Source: Roseovarius pacificus
Lineage (GTDB): Bacteria > Pseudomonadota > Alphaproteobacteria > Rhodobacterales > Rhodobacteraceae
DNA length: 64,000 nt
Reading direction: 5' to 3'
NCBI RefSeq assembly: GCF_900142665.1
Contig: NZ_FRBR01000001.1
Location: forward strand, 434,001-498,000
The position numbers were made by a program, and so were the translations under genes. Positions 38,299 through 47,336 of this stretch are shown piece by piece. Within the stretch, counting starts at the first letter, position 1. The number at the start of each line of letters is the position of its first letter. Under the pieces are notes generated by a model. The model saw only the letters and a program-made list of their open reading frames with translations. It was not told the origin of the DNA and ran no database searches.

Positions 38299-38332
38299 TG
38301 GTGGCCGTCCCCCAGTTCGATGGTCTGCCTGC

Positions 38333-38551
38333 TCACTTGTTTTCTGTGGCATCGCGCTCGGCAGGGAAAAATACCCACAGTATGAACATGACAGCAAACG
38401 GAGACCACGCCAGCGACAGCAACCACCAAGGCCACGGATTATGTCCACGCCGCAAAGACATTTCTCCAACAATGACAAACAGCTGATAAACCAGCCAGAT
38501 CATTGAAATGATCATCAAGATCACAAGAATTGCTTTAAAAGCATCGACCAA
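38333..38551 (-). CDS. Small two-TM membrane protein, function unknown
   Basis: 72 aa with two hydrophobic segments (about residues 5-27, ILVILMIISMIWLVYQLFVIV, and 42-62) separated by a short loop containing RRGHNPWPWW. The start is a TTG at 38551 with GGAG 7 nt upstream. It lies in an AT-richer stretch. No family was recognised. Confidence 0.55.
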   Translation of the reverse strand: MVDAFKAILVILMIISMIWLVYQLFVIVGEMSLRRGHNPWPWWLLSLAWSPFAVMFILWVFFPAERDATENK

Positions 38552-38632
38552 ATCATGTCTCCGAGCTATTGAATTACTTAGTCAATACTCTCTCACAAAC
38601 TCGAAACAGGAGCACAGAATTGTAAAGTGCTT

Positions 38633-39202
38633 TCACTTGTTGAAAACGTGCATATGCCCGCGTTGTCTCGCGGCTGCTTTCCAATGCTTTTTACGCACGC
38701 CCTCCGGCTCCAAATGAGAATATTTTCCACCAGAGAATTTCGGCCAATCCAGTGCCAGCCCTATTCGAACCATTTCCGCGCTCAGGTCACGACCATCGGG
38801 AAGATAACACGTAGCAACCACACGATCATATGACATTTCTGGCTCGATCTCCGCGGTAATCACCTGCCCTTTGCAAAGTTTCACCAACTCCCATTTCGCC
38901 TTTTTGCCCCACGGATGTTCCAGCTCTGGCGCGTCAATACCCGCCAACCGCAAACTGACTTTTCCGATCCGTATTGTATCCCCGTCCACCACATAGCATT
39001 TGCCTGTGAGTGTCGTTTCAAGCACGGGACTTACCGCAGGCGGCGGCGTGACGACTGGCTGCGGCGGTCTTGTGGGCCTCGGAACACTCGACTGATTGGC
39101 GCGGCGTGTTATATGCGAAACGGAAACAGAACGTGTATAGGTCTCAGTTCTTCGTTGCGTAGGACTGCTACGAAACAGCGCGCGAAATATAAGCTTAAAC
39201 AA
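38633..39202 (-). CDS. Thermonuclease (SNase)-like protein
   Basis: About 189 aa. An N-terminal basic and proline-rich part (TRPPQPVVTPPP) precedes a staphylococcal-nuclease fold: CYVVDGDTIRIG, LRLAGIDAPE, a middle region, and SYDRVVATCYLPDGRDL with the catalytic Arg/Glu region partly recognisable. Such proteins cut DNA or RNA with Ca2+. The first residues (FKLIFRALF) may form a weak export or membrane segment. A TTG at 39202 with GAGAGA 7 nt upstream is the likeliest start; a TTG 21 nt further upstream is possible. Codon use is AT-richer than in flanking core genes, suggesting acquisition. Confidence 0.75.
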   Translation of the reverse strand: MFKLIFRALFRSSPTQRRTETYTRSVSVSHITRRANQSSVPRPTRPPQPVVTPPPAVSPVLETTLTGKCYVVDGDTIRIGKVSLRLAGIDAPELEHPWGKKAKWELVKLCKGQVITAEIEPEMSYDRVVATCYLPDGRDLSAEMVRIGLALDWPKFSGGKYSHLEPEGVRKKHWKAAARQRGHMHVFNK

Positions 39203-39573
39203 ATGATTATCTCTCAACTGCAATCGCTTGATTTGTTAACATGATAAAAATTTTCGTCAAAATTTTGGCTTGAGGCCATTTTCTCTGAATACTACGTCTC
39301 ATTGATTTGACTCCTCAGAACAGAGAAGCTGCCAAATCGAAGAGATTTCAGAATAGATAGTTTCGCACCGCCTCCTCACAGGCAAAGGCGGCACCATTCT
39401 CAAAAATCCGAAACATATTGAACTATCCCCCGGTTCGCGCCCTGCACGTTTCCTGATGCATTTTCAGACTTTCGCAGCAAACCATCTATTCTTCCGCCAA
39501 ACGCGAAACTCACATCCCGACACCGAACATCGAAGAATGGATTACAACTCGGAATGCCGGACAGAGCATATCA
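39203..39573. other. Gene-free AT-rich spacer
   Basis: No supported gene. It holds one imperfect hairpin (CCGCCT/AGGCGG near 39371-39393) without a T-run. It borders the 88-bp repeat and looks like the edge of the accessory stretch that starts after the M20 gene. Confidence 0.4.
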
Positions 39574-39661
39574 TTTGCGCCCCTCATGGACGCAACTCTC
39601 CCGGACACCCCCGATTTTCGTACAAAACCCGCGTACACATCGTACAAAACGTACGAAACGC
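39574..39661 (-). repeat. 88-bp structured repeat, copy 1 (after murI)
   Basis: 80 of 88 positions match 59372-59459. It contains the arms TTGCG/CGCAA and a hairpin TCGTAC-AAAAC-GTACGA, plus two further GTAC-containing units with GTACAAAAC. The end of the repeat touches the murI stop codon. Confidence 0.88.
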
Positions 39662-40474
39662 TCAGGCGGCGGTAAAGGTGATCTCGCGGCGCAGGAATTG
39701 CGTGGCGCGGCTCGAGACCCGCTTGGGGTCGCCCGTGGTCAGAAACGCCGGGTCCGTCCCCTCACCCATCATGTCCGGGTGGCGCGTCAGGTAATCGGCA
39801 AGGCTCTCGGCCACCAGGTTGGCCTGGCTATAGACCTGCACATCCGGCCCCAGGGCATCCTGAAAAACGTTTTGCATCAAGGGGTAATGGGTGCATCCCA
39901 GGATCGCCGCCTCGGGGGTCGGCATCTTGCGCTTCAGCGCATCGACATGCGAGCGCACCAGCGCCTCGGCCAGAATCATGTCGCCCTCCTCGATGGCGTC
40001 CACCACGCCCCCGCAGGCCTGCGCCTCCACATCCACACCGATGGCACGAAACGCCAGCTCCCGCTGAAACGCCCGGCTGCTCACCGTCGCCGGAGTCGCA
40101 AACAATGCCACATGCTTGACCGCCACCTCGCGCGGCGGCGAATTATCACCCCACTGACGCTCGGTAAGTGCTTCAATTAATGGCACAAAAACGCCCAGAA
40201 CCCGTTTGTCGCGCGGCACCCAGCTTTCCTGCATCCGGCGCAGCGCGGCGGCGCTGGCGGTGTTGCAGGCGAGGATCACCAGATCGCAACCCGCCTCCCA
40301 TAACCGGGCGACCGCCCTGGTGGTCAGATCGTAAACATCATCGGCATCGCGCACCCCGTAAGGCGCATGCGCATTATCGCCGTAATAGACGAACGGCACG
40401 TCGGGCAGGCGTTTCTGCACCGCGTCCAGCACCGTCAGCCCGCCAAGCCCGCTGTCGAAAATCCCAACCGCCAT
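39662..40474 (-). CDS. murI: Glutamate racemase
   Basis: Makes D-glutamate for peptidoglycan. The 270 aa show GIFDSGLGG (D7, S8), the catalytic cysteines C70 in ACNTAS and C194 in GCTHYP, and the PYG motif. The ATG at 40474 fits the family N-terminus; the frame runs upstream without protein character. The stop codon abuts an 88-bp repeat that could form part of the 3' UTR. Confidence 0.95.
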   Translation of the reverse strand: MAVGIFDSGLGGLTVLDAVQKRLPDVPFVYYGDNAHAPYGVRDADDVYDLTTRAVARLWEAGCDLVILACNTASAAALRRMQESWVPRDKRVLGVFVPLIEALTERQWGDNSPPREVAVKHVALFATPATVSSRAFQRELAFRAIGVDVEAQACGGVVDAIEEGDMILAEALVRSHVDALKRKMPTPEAAILGCTHYPLMQNVFQDALGPDVQVYSQANLVAESLADYLTRHPDMMGEGTDPAFLTTGDPKRVSSRATQFLRREITFTAA

Positions 40475-40496
40475 GATGATCCGCGCCCCTGCGCCG

Positions 40497-41360
40497 CTAT
40501 TCGAACTCGAAGCCGACTGCCCGTGGATCAACCGGCCTTGGGCTAAGCTCATACGTCTTGTGCCGCAGGAACGCCATAAGGGATTTGCTGTCTCCGGCAC
40601 GGGCCTTCAGGGCATCGCGCCCGATGGGCTCACCCACCACGACCCGCACCGAGGTATCCATCCGCTTGCGGAACTCCTTGATCAACAGGCCCATACGCAG
40701 CGTGGTATGCAGATGGCTGGCCACCTGGAACAACCGGCTGGTATGCCCGTCAAAGAACACCGGCACCACCGTGGCATCGGATTTCGCCACCATCCGCGCC
40801 GTAAAGGCGCGCCAGCCGGGGTCCATCGGCTGGGCAAAGGGTTTCGCCGCCGTGCTGACCGTACCACCGGGGAAAATCCCGATCGCCCCGCCCTGGCCCA
40901 GATACTCCAGCGCGCGCTTACGGGTCTCGAGGTTCAGTTGCACGGCCTCTTTGGTTTCGTCGAAACTGATCGGCAGGATGATGCGGCTGACATCCTCGGC
41001 CTTGCGAAACACCTGATGCGCCAGAATACGGAAATCGCCGCGCGTCCGGCTCAGGATATGGCCCATCATCAGCCCGTCCAGAATACCGTAAGGATGATTG
41101 GCGATCAGGATCAGCGGCCCCTCGCGCGGGATACTGTCCAGCGAGCCGCCCACGACATCCAGCGTCAGGCCATAGCGTTCCACCATCACCTGCCAGAAAT
41201 CCCGGCCCTGCGCGATCTCGTGCTCATATCCCCGGGCACGCTTGATCAACCCGATCCGCCCCGTCAGGTTTTCCATGGTACGGATCATCGCCCGCCCGCT
41301 GCGGGTGCGGGCGGAATGGGCATAGCTGATATCGCGCGCGATGTGCCGCTCCTGGCGCAT
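40497..41360 (-). CDS. Lysophospholipid acyltransferase family protein
   Basis: 287 aa with a PlsC-type acyltransferase domain. The catalytic block is NHPYGILDG (an H-x4-D motif near residue 89), and FPGGTVS (near residue 165) is the second substrate-binding block. It would acylate a lysophospholipid or related lipid at the inner membrane; whether it makes phosphatidic acid or an amino lipid is not clear. AGGA lies 7 nt before the ATG. murI follows 22 nt after it in the same direction. Confidence 0.85.
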   Translation of the reverse strand: MRQERHIARDISYAHSARTRSGRAMIRTMENLTGRIGLIKRARGYEHEIAQGRDFWQVMVERYGLTLDVVGGSLDSIPREGPLILIANHPYGILDGLMMGHILSRTRGDFRILAHQVFRKAEDVSRIILPISFDETKEAVQLNLETRKRALEYLGQGGAIGIFPGGTVSTAAKPFAQPMDPGWRAFTARMVAKSDATVVPVFFDGHTSRLFQVASHLHTTLRMGLLIKEFRKRMDTSVRVVVGEPIGRDALKARAGDSKSLMAFLRHKTYELSPRPVDPRAVGFEFE

Positions 41361-41451
41361 GGGTCAATCCTGTACGATTCGGGCCTTGCGGTAGATCATC
41401 GCGACAGGAGTGACCAGATACGGTTACAGTTTTGCGACAAATGCGTGACGA

Positions 41452-44400
41452 TCACTCCGCCGCCCGCGCCATCGGCGCGCCGCCCTGCCGGATCACCGCC
41501 AACAGTTCCTCGCGCCGCTTGGCCGCCTTTGCCTCGTTGGCCTGCTTGACCGGACCAAAACCGCGAATCTGCAGGGGCAACCCGGCCAGCGCGACCACCG
41601 CATCATGCGTGGCGTCGTCCAGTTTCGGCAGCACCTCGGCCATGTCGCGCTCGTACTGTCTGATCAGCGCGCGCTCCATCTTGCGCTCGGCGGTATAGCC
41701 GAACGGGTCCAGCGGCGTGCCCCGCAGGCGCTTCATCTTCGACAGCCACCGCAGCGGGCGTTCCAGCCACGGGCCGAACTCGCGCTTTTTCGGGCGGCCA
41801 TCGGCACCGGCCTTGGCCAGCAGCGGCGGCGCCATATGGAAGGTCATCTCGAAATCGCCGTCGAACTCGGCTTTCGCCTTGTCACGGGTCGACAGAAGCA
41901 ACCGCGCGACCTCGTATTCGTCCTTGTAGGCCAGCAGCTTGTGATAGCCCCTGGCGGCGGCCTCTTTCACCTCGGCGTCGTCGATCCCGTCCAGCAGCTT
42001 GCGATAGCGCTTGGCCAGCCCCTTGCCCTGATAGTCGACCAGTTGATCGGCCCGGAACGCGATCTTGTCGTCCAGCGTTTTGGGCTTTTCCACCACGTTG
42101 GGCGTCAGCAAGGCCTCCGCCTCTTCGGGAAAGGCCGCGGCCCACCGGCCCACGTCGAAGGCGCGCAGGTTGCGCTCCACCGCCGCGCCGTTCAGCGTGA
42201 TCGCATCGCGGATCGCTTCCAGCGACAGGGGCACCAGCCCCCGCTGCCACGCCGCGCCGAACACGATCATGTTGGAAAAGATCGAATCCCCAAGCGTCGC
42301 CGTCGCCAATTCATGCGCATCGAACAGTTGCACGTCGTCGCGCAAACGTGCCTCGAGCGACAGTTTCAGCCGATCCGTCGGCAGGCGGAATTCGGTATTG
42401 CGGGTGAACTCGCCGGTGATGATCTCGTGGCTGTTCACCACCGCGCCGGTGCGCCCCGTACGCGTCAGCCCCAGGGTCTTGGCCCCCGCGCTCACCACCA
42501 GATCGCCCCCGATCAGCGCATCCGCCTCGCCCGTGGCCACGCGGATCGCGCTGATATCGGCAGGGTCGTTGGCGATGCGGCAATGGATATGCACCGCGCC
42601 GCCCTTCTGCGCCAGCCCGGCCATTTCCATCATGCCGGCGCCCTTGCCGTCCAGTTGCGCCGCCTGTGCCATGATCGCGCCGATGGTCACAACGCCGGTC
42701 CCGCCAACGCCGGTAATCACCACGTTATGCGTGCCGTCGATGTCGGGCAGTCTCGGCAGCGGCAGGTCGGGCAGATCGAACCCCTTGACCGCCTCCTTGC
42801 GGATTTTCGCGCCTTCCAGCGTCACGAAAGACGGGCAAAACCCCTTGAGACAACTGAAATCCTTGTTGCAGGCGGATTGGTCGATCGCCCGCTTGCGGCC
42901 CAGTTCGGTTTCTTCCGGCACCACCGCCACGCAGTTCGACTGCACCCCGCAATCGCCGCAGCCCTCGCAGACATCGGTGTTGATGAACACCCGCTTGTCC
43001 GGGTCCGGGAAGGTGCCCCGCTTGCGGCGGCGGCGTTTCTCGGCGGCGCAGGTCTGGATGTAAACAATAGCCGATACACCACTGATCCTGGTGAATTTTT
43101 CCTGAACCTCGGGCAGGTCCGCCCGCTCGTGCCAGGTGATTCCACCGGGGAACACGCTGCGCTCGGGTTCTTCCTTGGCATCATAGACCACGGCGATGTC
43201 CCTGACCCCCGCCGCCTGCAATTCGCGCACGATCCTTTCGGGCGTCAGATCGCCCTCGTTGGCCTGCCCGCCGGTCATGGCCACGGCATCGTTGTAAAGG
43301 ATCTTGTAGGTCATCGTGACACCCGAGGCCACGGCCGCCCGGATCGCCAGAATGCCGGAATGGTTATACGTCCCGTCGCCAAGGTTCTGGAACACGTGAT
43401 CGCGGGTCGAGAACGGCGCTTCGCCGATCCAGTTCGCCCCTTCGCCGCCCATATGGGTAAAGCCGCTGGTGCCGCGATCCATCCACAGCGACATGATGTG
43501 ACAGCCGATCCCGGCATAGGCGCGCGACCCGTCCGGCAGCCTGGTCGATGTATTGTGCGGACACCCCGCGCAGAAATACGGCAGGCGCGCGGCGATCTCT
43601 TCTGCATTGTCGGATTTTTTATCTTTTTCAATGGCTTGCAAACCGGCTTTCACCCGATCCGTGCCGCGCCCTTCCTCAATCAGGATCGTGCCGATCTTTT
43701 CGGCGATCATCACCGGGTCCAGCGCCATGCGCGTCGGGAACAGCTCCTCGGAATGCATGCCGCCCGCGCCGCCCTTGTACCAGCCATAGACGCGCCGCCC
43801 GCGCCGGTCGTCGAAAATCGCTTCCTTGATCTGCACCTCGATCAGCTTGCGCTTTTCCTCGACCACGACGATCAGGTCCAGCCCTTCGGCCCAGTCGTGA
43901 AACCCCTTCATGTCCATCGGGAAGGTCTGCCCGATCTTGTAGGTGGTCAGGCCCAGCCGTTCGGCCTCGGCCTCGTCGATGCCCAGCAGGTCCAGCGCAT
44001 GCACGAGATCCAGCCAGTTCTTGCCCGCCGCGACAAAGCCGATCTTCGCGCCCGGTTTTCCCCAGACACGTTTGTCGATTTTATTCGCGTTTGCAAAGGC
44101 TTCCGCCGCGAATCTCTTGTGGTCGATCATCCGCGCCTCTTGCGGAATCCAGTGATCGTTGAGGCGAATGTTCAGCCCGCCCTCGGGCATGTCGAACTCG
44201 GGCTCGACAAACTGCATCCGGTCGGCGCGGCCATCGACGACGCTGGTCACCTCGACCGTGTCCTTCATCGTCTTCAGCCCCGCCCAGACCCCGGCAAAGC
44301 GGCTCAGCGCAAAGCCGTACAGCCCGTAATCCAGGATTTCCTGTACACCGGCAGGCGACAGCACCGGCATATAGGCATCGACCAGCGCCCAGTCGGACTG

Positions 44401-44871
44401 GTGGCACACGGTCGAGGATTCGCCGGTATGGTCGTCCCCCATGGCCATCAGAACGCCGCCGTATTTCGAACTGCCCGCCATGTTGGCATGGCGCATGACA
44501 TCGCCCGAGCGGTCCACACCGGGCCCCTTGCCGTACCAGAGGCCGAACACCCCGTCATGCTTGCCCTCGCCGCGCAACTCGGCCTGCTGCGTGCCCCACA
44601 GCGCGGTCGCGGCAAGGTCTTCGTTCAGTCCCGGCTGGAACAGGACACCGGCCTCTTTCAGGGGTTTCTCGGCGCGCATCATCTGCATGTCGACCGCCCC
44701 CAGGGGCGAGCCGCGATATCCCGTGACATAGCCCGCGGTCTTCAGCCCCGCCGCCCGGTCCCGCGCGGCCTGCATGATCATCAGGCGAACCAGCGCCTGC
44801 GTGCCGTTCAACAGAACAGGTGATTTTTCCAGGTCGTAACGGTCGTTCAGGGATACTGTATGCTTGCTCAT
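41452..44871 (-). CDS. Fused indolepyruvate:ferredoxin oxidoreductase-type enzyme
   Basis: 1139-aa single-chain 2-oxoacid:ferredoxin oxidoreductase. In order: a pyrimidine-binding and TPP-binding half (to about residue 600; CAGCPHNTSTRLPDGSRAYAGIGCH near 445 and GGEGANWIGEAPF near 480), a ferredoxin-like patch CEGCGDCGVQSNC (about 655-667), a gamma-type domain (TGVGGTGVVTIGAIMAQAA, about 735-920) and a C-terminal DUF6537-like domain. It would decarboxylate aryl or branched 2-oxoacids to acyl-CoA, passing electrons to ferredoxin. GGAGG precedes the ATG. A divergent LysR gene and a shared dyad operator suggest its regulation. Confidence 0.92.
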   Translation of the reverse strand: MSKHTVSLNDRYDLEKSPVLLNGTQALVRLMIMQAARDRAAGLKTAGYVTGYRGSPLGAVDMQMMRAEKPLKEAGVLFQPGLNEDLAATALWGTQQAELRGEGKHDGVFGLWYGKGPGVDRSGDVMRHANMAGSSKYGGVLMAMGDDHTGESSTVCHQSDWALVDAYMPVLSPAGVQEILDYGLYGFALSRFAGVWAGLKTMKDTVEVTSVVDGRADRMQFVEPEFDMPEGGLNIRLNDHWIPQEARMIDHKRFAAEAFANANKIDKRVWGKPGAKIGFVAAGKNWLDLVHALDLLGIDEAEAERLGLTTYKIGQTFPMDMKGFHDWAEGLDLIVVVEEKRKLIEVQIKEAIFDDRRGRRVYGWYKGGAGGMHSEELFPTRMALDPVMIAEKIGTILIEEGRGTDRVKAGLQAIEKDKKSDNAEEIAARLPYFCAGCPHNTSTRLPDGSRAYAGIGCHIMSLWMDRGTSGFTHMGGEGANWIGEAPFSTRDHVFQNLGDGTYNHSGILAIRAAVASGVTMTYKILYNDAVAMTGGQANEGDLTPERIVRELQAAGVRDIAVVYDAKEEPERSVFPGGITWHERADLPEVQEKFTRISGVSAIVYIQTCAAEKRRRRKRGTFPDPDKRVFINTDVCEGCGDCGVQSNCVAVVPEETELGRKRAIDQSACNKDFSCLKGFCPSFVTLEGAKIRKEAVKGFDLPDLPLPRLPDIDGTHNVVITGVGGTGVVTIGAIMAQAAQLDGKGAGMMEMAGLAQKGGAVHIHCRIANDPADISAIRVATGEADALIGGDLVVSAGAKTLGLTRTGRTGAVVNSHEIITGEFTRNTEFRLPTDRLKLSLEARLRDDVQLFDAHELATATLGDSIFSNMIVFGAAWQRGLVPLSLEAIRDAITLNGAAVERNLRAFDVGRWAAAFPEEAEALLTPNVVEKPKTLDDKIAFRADQLVDYQGKGLAKRYRKLLDGIDDAEVKEAAARGYHKLLAYKDEYEVARLLLSTRDKAKAEFDGDFEMTFHMAPPLLAKAGADGRPKKREFGPWLERPLRWLSKMKRLRGTPLDPFGYTAERKMERALIRQYERDMAEVLPKLDDATHDAVVALAGLPLQIRGFGPVKQANEAKAAKRREELLAVIRQGGAPMARAAE

Positions 44872-44919
44872 CGCTCGCGCCCTCCCGTGCGATTGGTATG
44901 CTTATATATAGGGCGATAA

Positions 44920-44940
44920 TAGGTCATAATTAATGACCTA
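44920..44940. promoter_or_regulatory. LysR-type dyad operator
   Basis: Perfect inverted repeat TAGGTCAT-AATTA-ATGACCTA with an inner T-N11-A (TCATAATTAATGA) typical of LysR-family binding sites. It lies in the 169-bp gap between the divergent oxidoreductase and LysR genes. Confidence 0.7.
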
Positions 44941-45040
44941 CAAAGGGATATTTCACGAAATTGATCAGGTAAGCCGGTGGCCATAAATGAATTTTCTGGT
45001 ATTGCGTGTCCCTGTCGCCAGTGAATCGAAAGTTGCAGGA

Positions 45041-45946
45041 ATGGATTGGGATAAACTCAGAATATTTCACGCCGTGGCAGATGCCGGCAGCCTCACCCAT
45101 GCGGGCGATCAGCTGCACCTGTCGCAATCGGCGGTCTCCCGCCAGGTCCGTGCGCTCGAAGAATCGCTCAACGCCACCCTGTTTCACCGCCATGCGCGGG
45201 GGCTGATTCTCACCGAGCAGGGCGAATTGCTGTTCGACGCCACGCGCGCCATGATGAAGCGGCTCGATGCCGCCACCGCGCGCATCCGCGACAGCGAGGA
45301 AGAGGTGTTCGGCGAATTGCGCGTCACCACCACTACCGGGTTCGGCTCGCTGTGGCTGGCGCCGCGCCTGCCGCAGCTTTACAATAAGTACCCCGATCTC
45401 AAGATCGACCTCATGCTGGAAGAACGCGTGCTGGACCTGCCGATGCGCGAGGCCGATGTCGCCATCCGGATGAAGGAACCCAGCCAGGCCGACCTGATCC
45501 GCAAGCGGCTGATGAGCGTGCATATGTGCCTCTACGCCTCGCCCGAATATCTGGCGCAGCGCGGCACACCCGAAACGCCCTCCGATCTGCATCATCACCG
45601 CCTGGTCTGCCAGAATCCGCGCTCGGCACAGGTGGGCGCGGGCGCGATGCTGATCAACGAACTGATGACTCACGACATCCCGTCGCTCCTGACGGTGAAC
45701 AATTATTTCGGCGTCTTGCAGGGCGTTCTGCATAATCTGGGCATCGGCGTGCTGCCCGATTACCTGACGCAGGACTTCCCCAACCTCGTGCGCGTCCTGC
45801 CCGATGTCCACTCCGTCGATGTGCCTGTATTCCTCGCCTATCCCGAGGAATTGCGCCACTCCAAACGCATCGCCGCCTTCCGGGATTTCGTCCAGAACGA
45901 GATCATCACCTACCGCAAAAAGCTCAAGGAACAGGCGGAAAGCTGA
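45041..45946 (+). CDS. LysR-family transcriptional regulator
   Basis: 301 aa. The N-terminal winged helix-turn-helix lies at residues 1-60 (IFHAVADAGSLTHAGDQLHLSQSAVSRQV), followed by a LysR substrate-binding domain (about 90-290). The divergent layout and the dyad upstream suggest that it controls the indolepyruvate:ferredoxin oxidoreductase gene, with an aromatic or branched oxoacid as possible inducer (inference). The start at 45041 fits the family N-terminus; an in-frame ATG at 44987 with GGTGG upstream would add 18 residues. Confidence 0.92.
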   Translation: MDWDKLRIFHAVADAGSLTHAGDQLHLSQSAVSRQVRALEESLNATLFHRHARGLILTEQGELLFDATRAMMKRLDAATARIRDSEEEVFGELRVTTTTGFGSLWLAPRLPQLYNKYPDLKIDLMLEERVLDLPMREADVAIRMKEPSQADLIRKRLMSVHMCLYASPEYLAQRGTPETPSDLHHHRLVCQNPRSAQVGAGAMLINELMTHDIPSLLTVNNYFGVLQGVLHNLGIGVLPDYLTQDFPNLVRVLPDVHSVDVPVFLAYPEELRHSKRIAAFRDFVQNEIITYRKKLKEQAES

Positions 45947-46020
45947 CGATTTGGGCGCTTTTCAACTGAGGCATGCATGCAACGCATATCGGGCATGATG
46001 CGCTCGCAGCAATATTACCC

Positions 46021-46049
46021 TTGATTGCACCGCACGATCCCCCTAAATC
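46021..46049 (+). promoter_or_regulatory. Promoter of candidate sRNA
   Basis: TTGATT (46021-46026), a 17-nt spacer, and TAAATC (46044-46049) resemble a sigma70 promoter. A start about 7 nt downstream would fall at G46056, exactly the first base of a hairpin stem. Confidence 0.55.
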
Positions 46050-46055
46050 CCGCTC

Positions 46056-46133
46056 GTGACGGTGATTGCTTCTGGCGTCACCATCATACCTCCCTGTTGG
46101 ACTATGGCCGAGCTTAGTGCTCGGCCTTTTTTT
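46056..46133 (+). ncRNA. Candidate 78-nt small RNA
   Basis: Begins at the predicted start of the upstream promoter. A 5' stem GTGACG/CGTCAC (46056-46061 with 46076-46081) has a 14-nt loop; GGTGA/TCACC is an alternative pairing. Then comes an unpaired stretch with CCTCCC (46089-46094), complementary to ribosome-binding sites, and finally a strong terminator. No known family was matched. It is distinct from the LysR gene, which ends 110 nt upstream, although it could also be that gene's processed 3' end. Confidence 0.5.
46106..46133 (+). terminator. Rho-independent terminator
   Basis: Perfect 8-bp stem GGCCGAGC/GCTCGGCC with a TTAGT loop, followed by seven T residues. It ends the candidate sRNA and would also stop read-through from the LysR gene. 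Confidence 0.93.
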
Positions 46134-46205
46134 GTGCAAATGCTGCACGTGGCTTTTCAAACCGCCCATTTCATGATCGTTGCGCCCATCGCCCGAACAG
46201 GCGTT

Positions 46206-47336
46206 TCAGATCACCGGCAGGTCCGGCCCCGCCATCGACGACAACAGGCGCGGCGCGCCTTCGGTGATCGCGATATTTTCCTCATGCACCATGATCCGCC
46301 CCGGCGCGGTGTCGATCCCCGGCTCCAGTGTGATCACCATGCCGGGGCGCAGTTCGGAATGATCCTTCGCCGTCAGCGACAACCCTTCTGTCAGTTGCAT
46401 GCCCAGACCGTGCCCCAGACGCCCCGCCCCCTCGCCGCCGCCCACGATATCGGCCATGACACGCCAGACATCGCTGGCCCGCGCGCCGGGGCGCGCGGCC
46501 TCCAGCCCCGCCTGAGTGGCCTCGATCAGCCGTGCATGGGCGTGCCTTTGCGCCGCACTGGCCCCGCCAATGGCGAAGTTCCGGTCATAATCGCAGAAAT
46601 ACCCGTCACGCACCGCGCCCGTGTCCAGCATCAGCACATCGCCCACCGCCAGCGGCGCATCGGTAGCCGGTGAAATCACGTCGGCATAGCCCTGCGCCCC
46701 CGCACCGCCCGCCAGATAAGGCACCCAATCGGCCCCTTCCTCCAGCAACAGCCGCTGGAAATCCCGGAACACCCGGCTCAGCGGCACACCGGGCGCGGCG
46801 ATCTCGCCGACGCGCGCGAACGCCCGCCCGGCAATCGCGCAGCTTTCGGCGATTTTCGCAATCTCGGCCCCGGACTTGATCGCACGGCACCCCGCCACGA
46901 TCCCCCGGTCATCGGTGAACTCCAGCCCACTCGCGCGCCTGACCCGCTCGAAATCCGCCAGCGGCATGCGCAGGTGGGTTTCCGGCCCCGACGGCACGCC
47001 CACCGGGCCGCCCGCCTCCTGCAACGCCTCGACCAGCAGGCTCACCCCGTCATCCTCGGGGTCCGGCGCGGCCCATGTGCGGATATCCCCGACCCATGTC
47101 GCCCCCATCAGCGCCGCGCCGATCGACGGGATCACCGCCACCGGATCGCCGCTGACCGGCAGGATCAAAAACCACGGGCGGCTCGGGCTTTCCCAGAAGC
47201 GCGTCAGGAAGCCGGTGAAATAGCGCAGCTCCGGCTCGGTCGTCAGCAACAGCGCGCCAAGCCCTTCCTCCCCCATCCGCGCCTGCGCGCGGGCCAGCCG
47301 CCTGCGATACTCCCCAACCGGAAAACCCCGGCTCAC
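46206..47336 (-). CDS. M24-family metallopeptidase (Xaa-Pro / ectoine-hydrolase-like)
   Basis: 376 aa. A creatinase-type N domain (about residues 1-145) is followed by the pita-bread M24 domain with the dimetal ligands D238 and D249 (MLDTGA...CDYDRN), H309 in GHGLG, E338 in TLEPG and E352 or E353 in HEEN. Family members remove N-terminal residues before proline or open small cyclic amino acids such as ectoine; which applies here is unclear. The GTG at 47336 overlaps the stop of the PLP-enzyme gene by 4 nt, so the two form one unit. Confidence 0.85.
   Translation of the reverse strand: MSRGFPVGEYRRRLARAQARMGEEGLGALLLTTEPELRYFTGFLTRFWESPSRPWFLILPVSGDPVAVIPSIGAALMGATWVGDIRTWAAPDPEDDGVSLLVEALQEAGGPVGVPSGPETHLRMPLADFERVRRASGLEFTDDRGIVAGCRAIKSGAEIAKIAESCAIAGRAFARVGEIAAPGVPLSRVFRDFQRLLLEEGADWVPYLAGGAGAQGYADVISPATDAPLAVGDVLMLDTGAVRDGYFCDYDRNFAIGGASAAQRHAHARLIEATQAGLEAARPGARASDVWRVMADIVGGGEGAGRLGHGLGMQLTEGLSLTAKDHSELRPGMVITLEPGIDTAPGRIMVHEENIAITEGAPRLLSSMAGPDLPVI

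Noticed and set aside
39574..39661. parS-like or attachment site identity for the GTAC-rich repeat
   Set aside because: It does not match TGTTCCACGTGGAACA, and no recombinase gene is next to either copy.
41605..44823. 1072-codon open frame on the plus strand
   Set aside because: Shadow of the fused oxidoreductase gene; no protein-like motifs.
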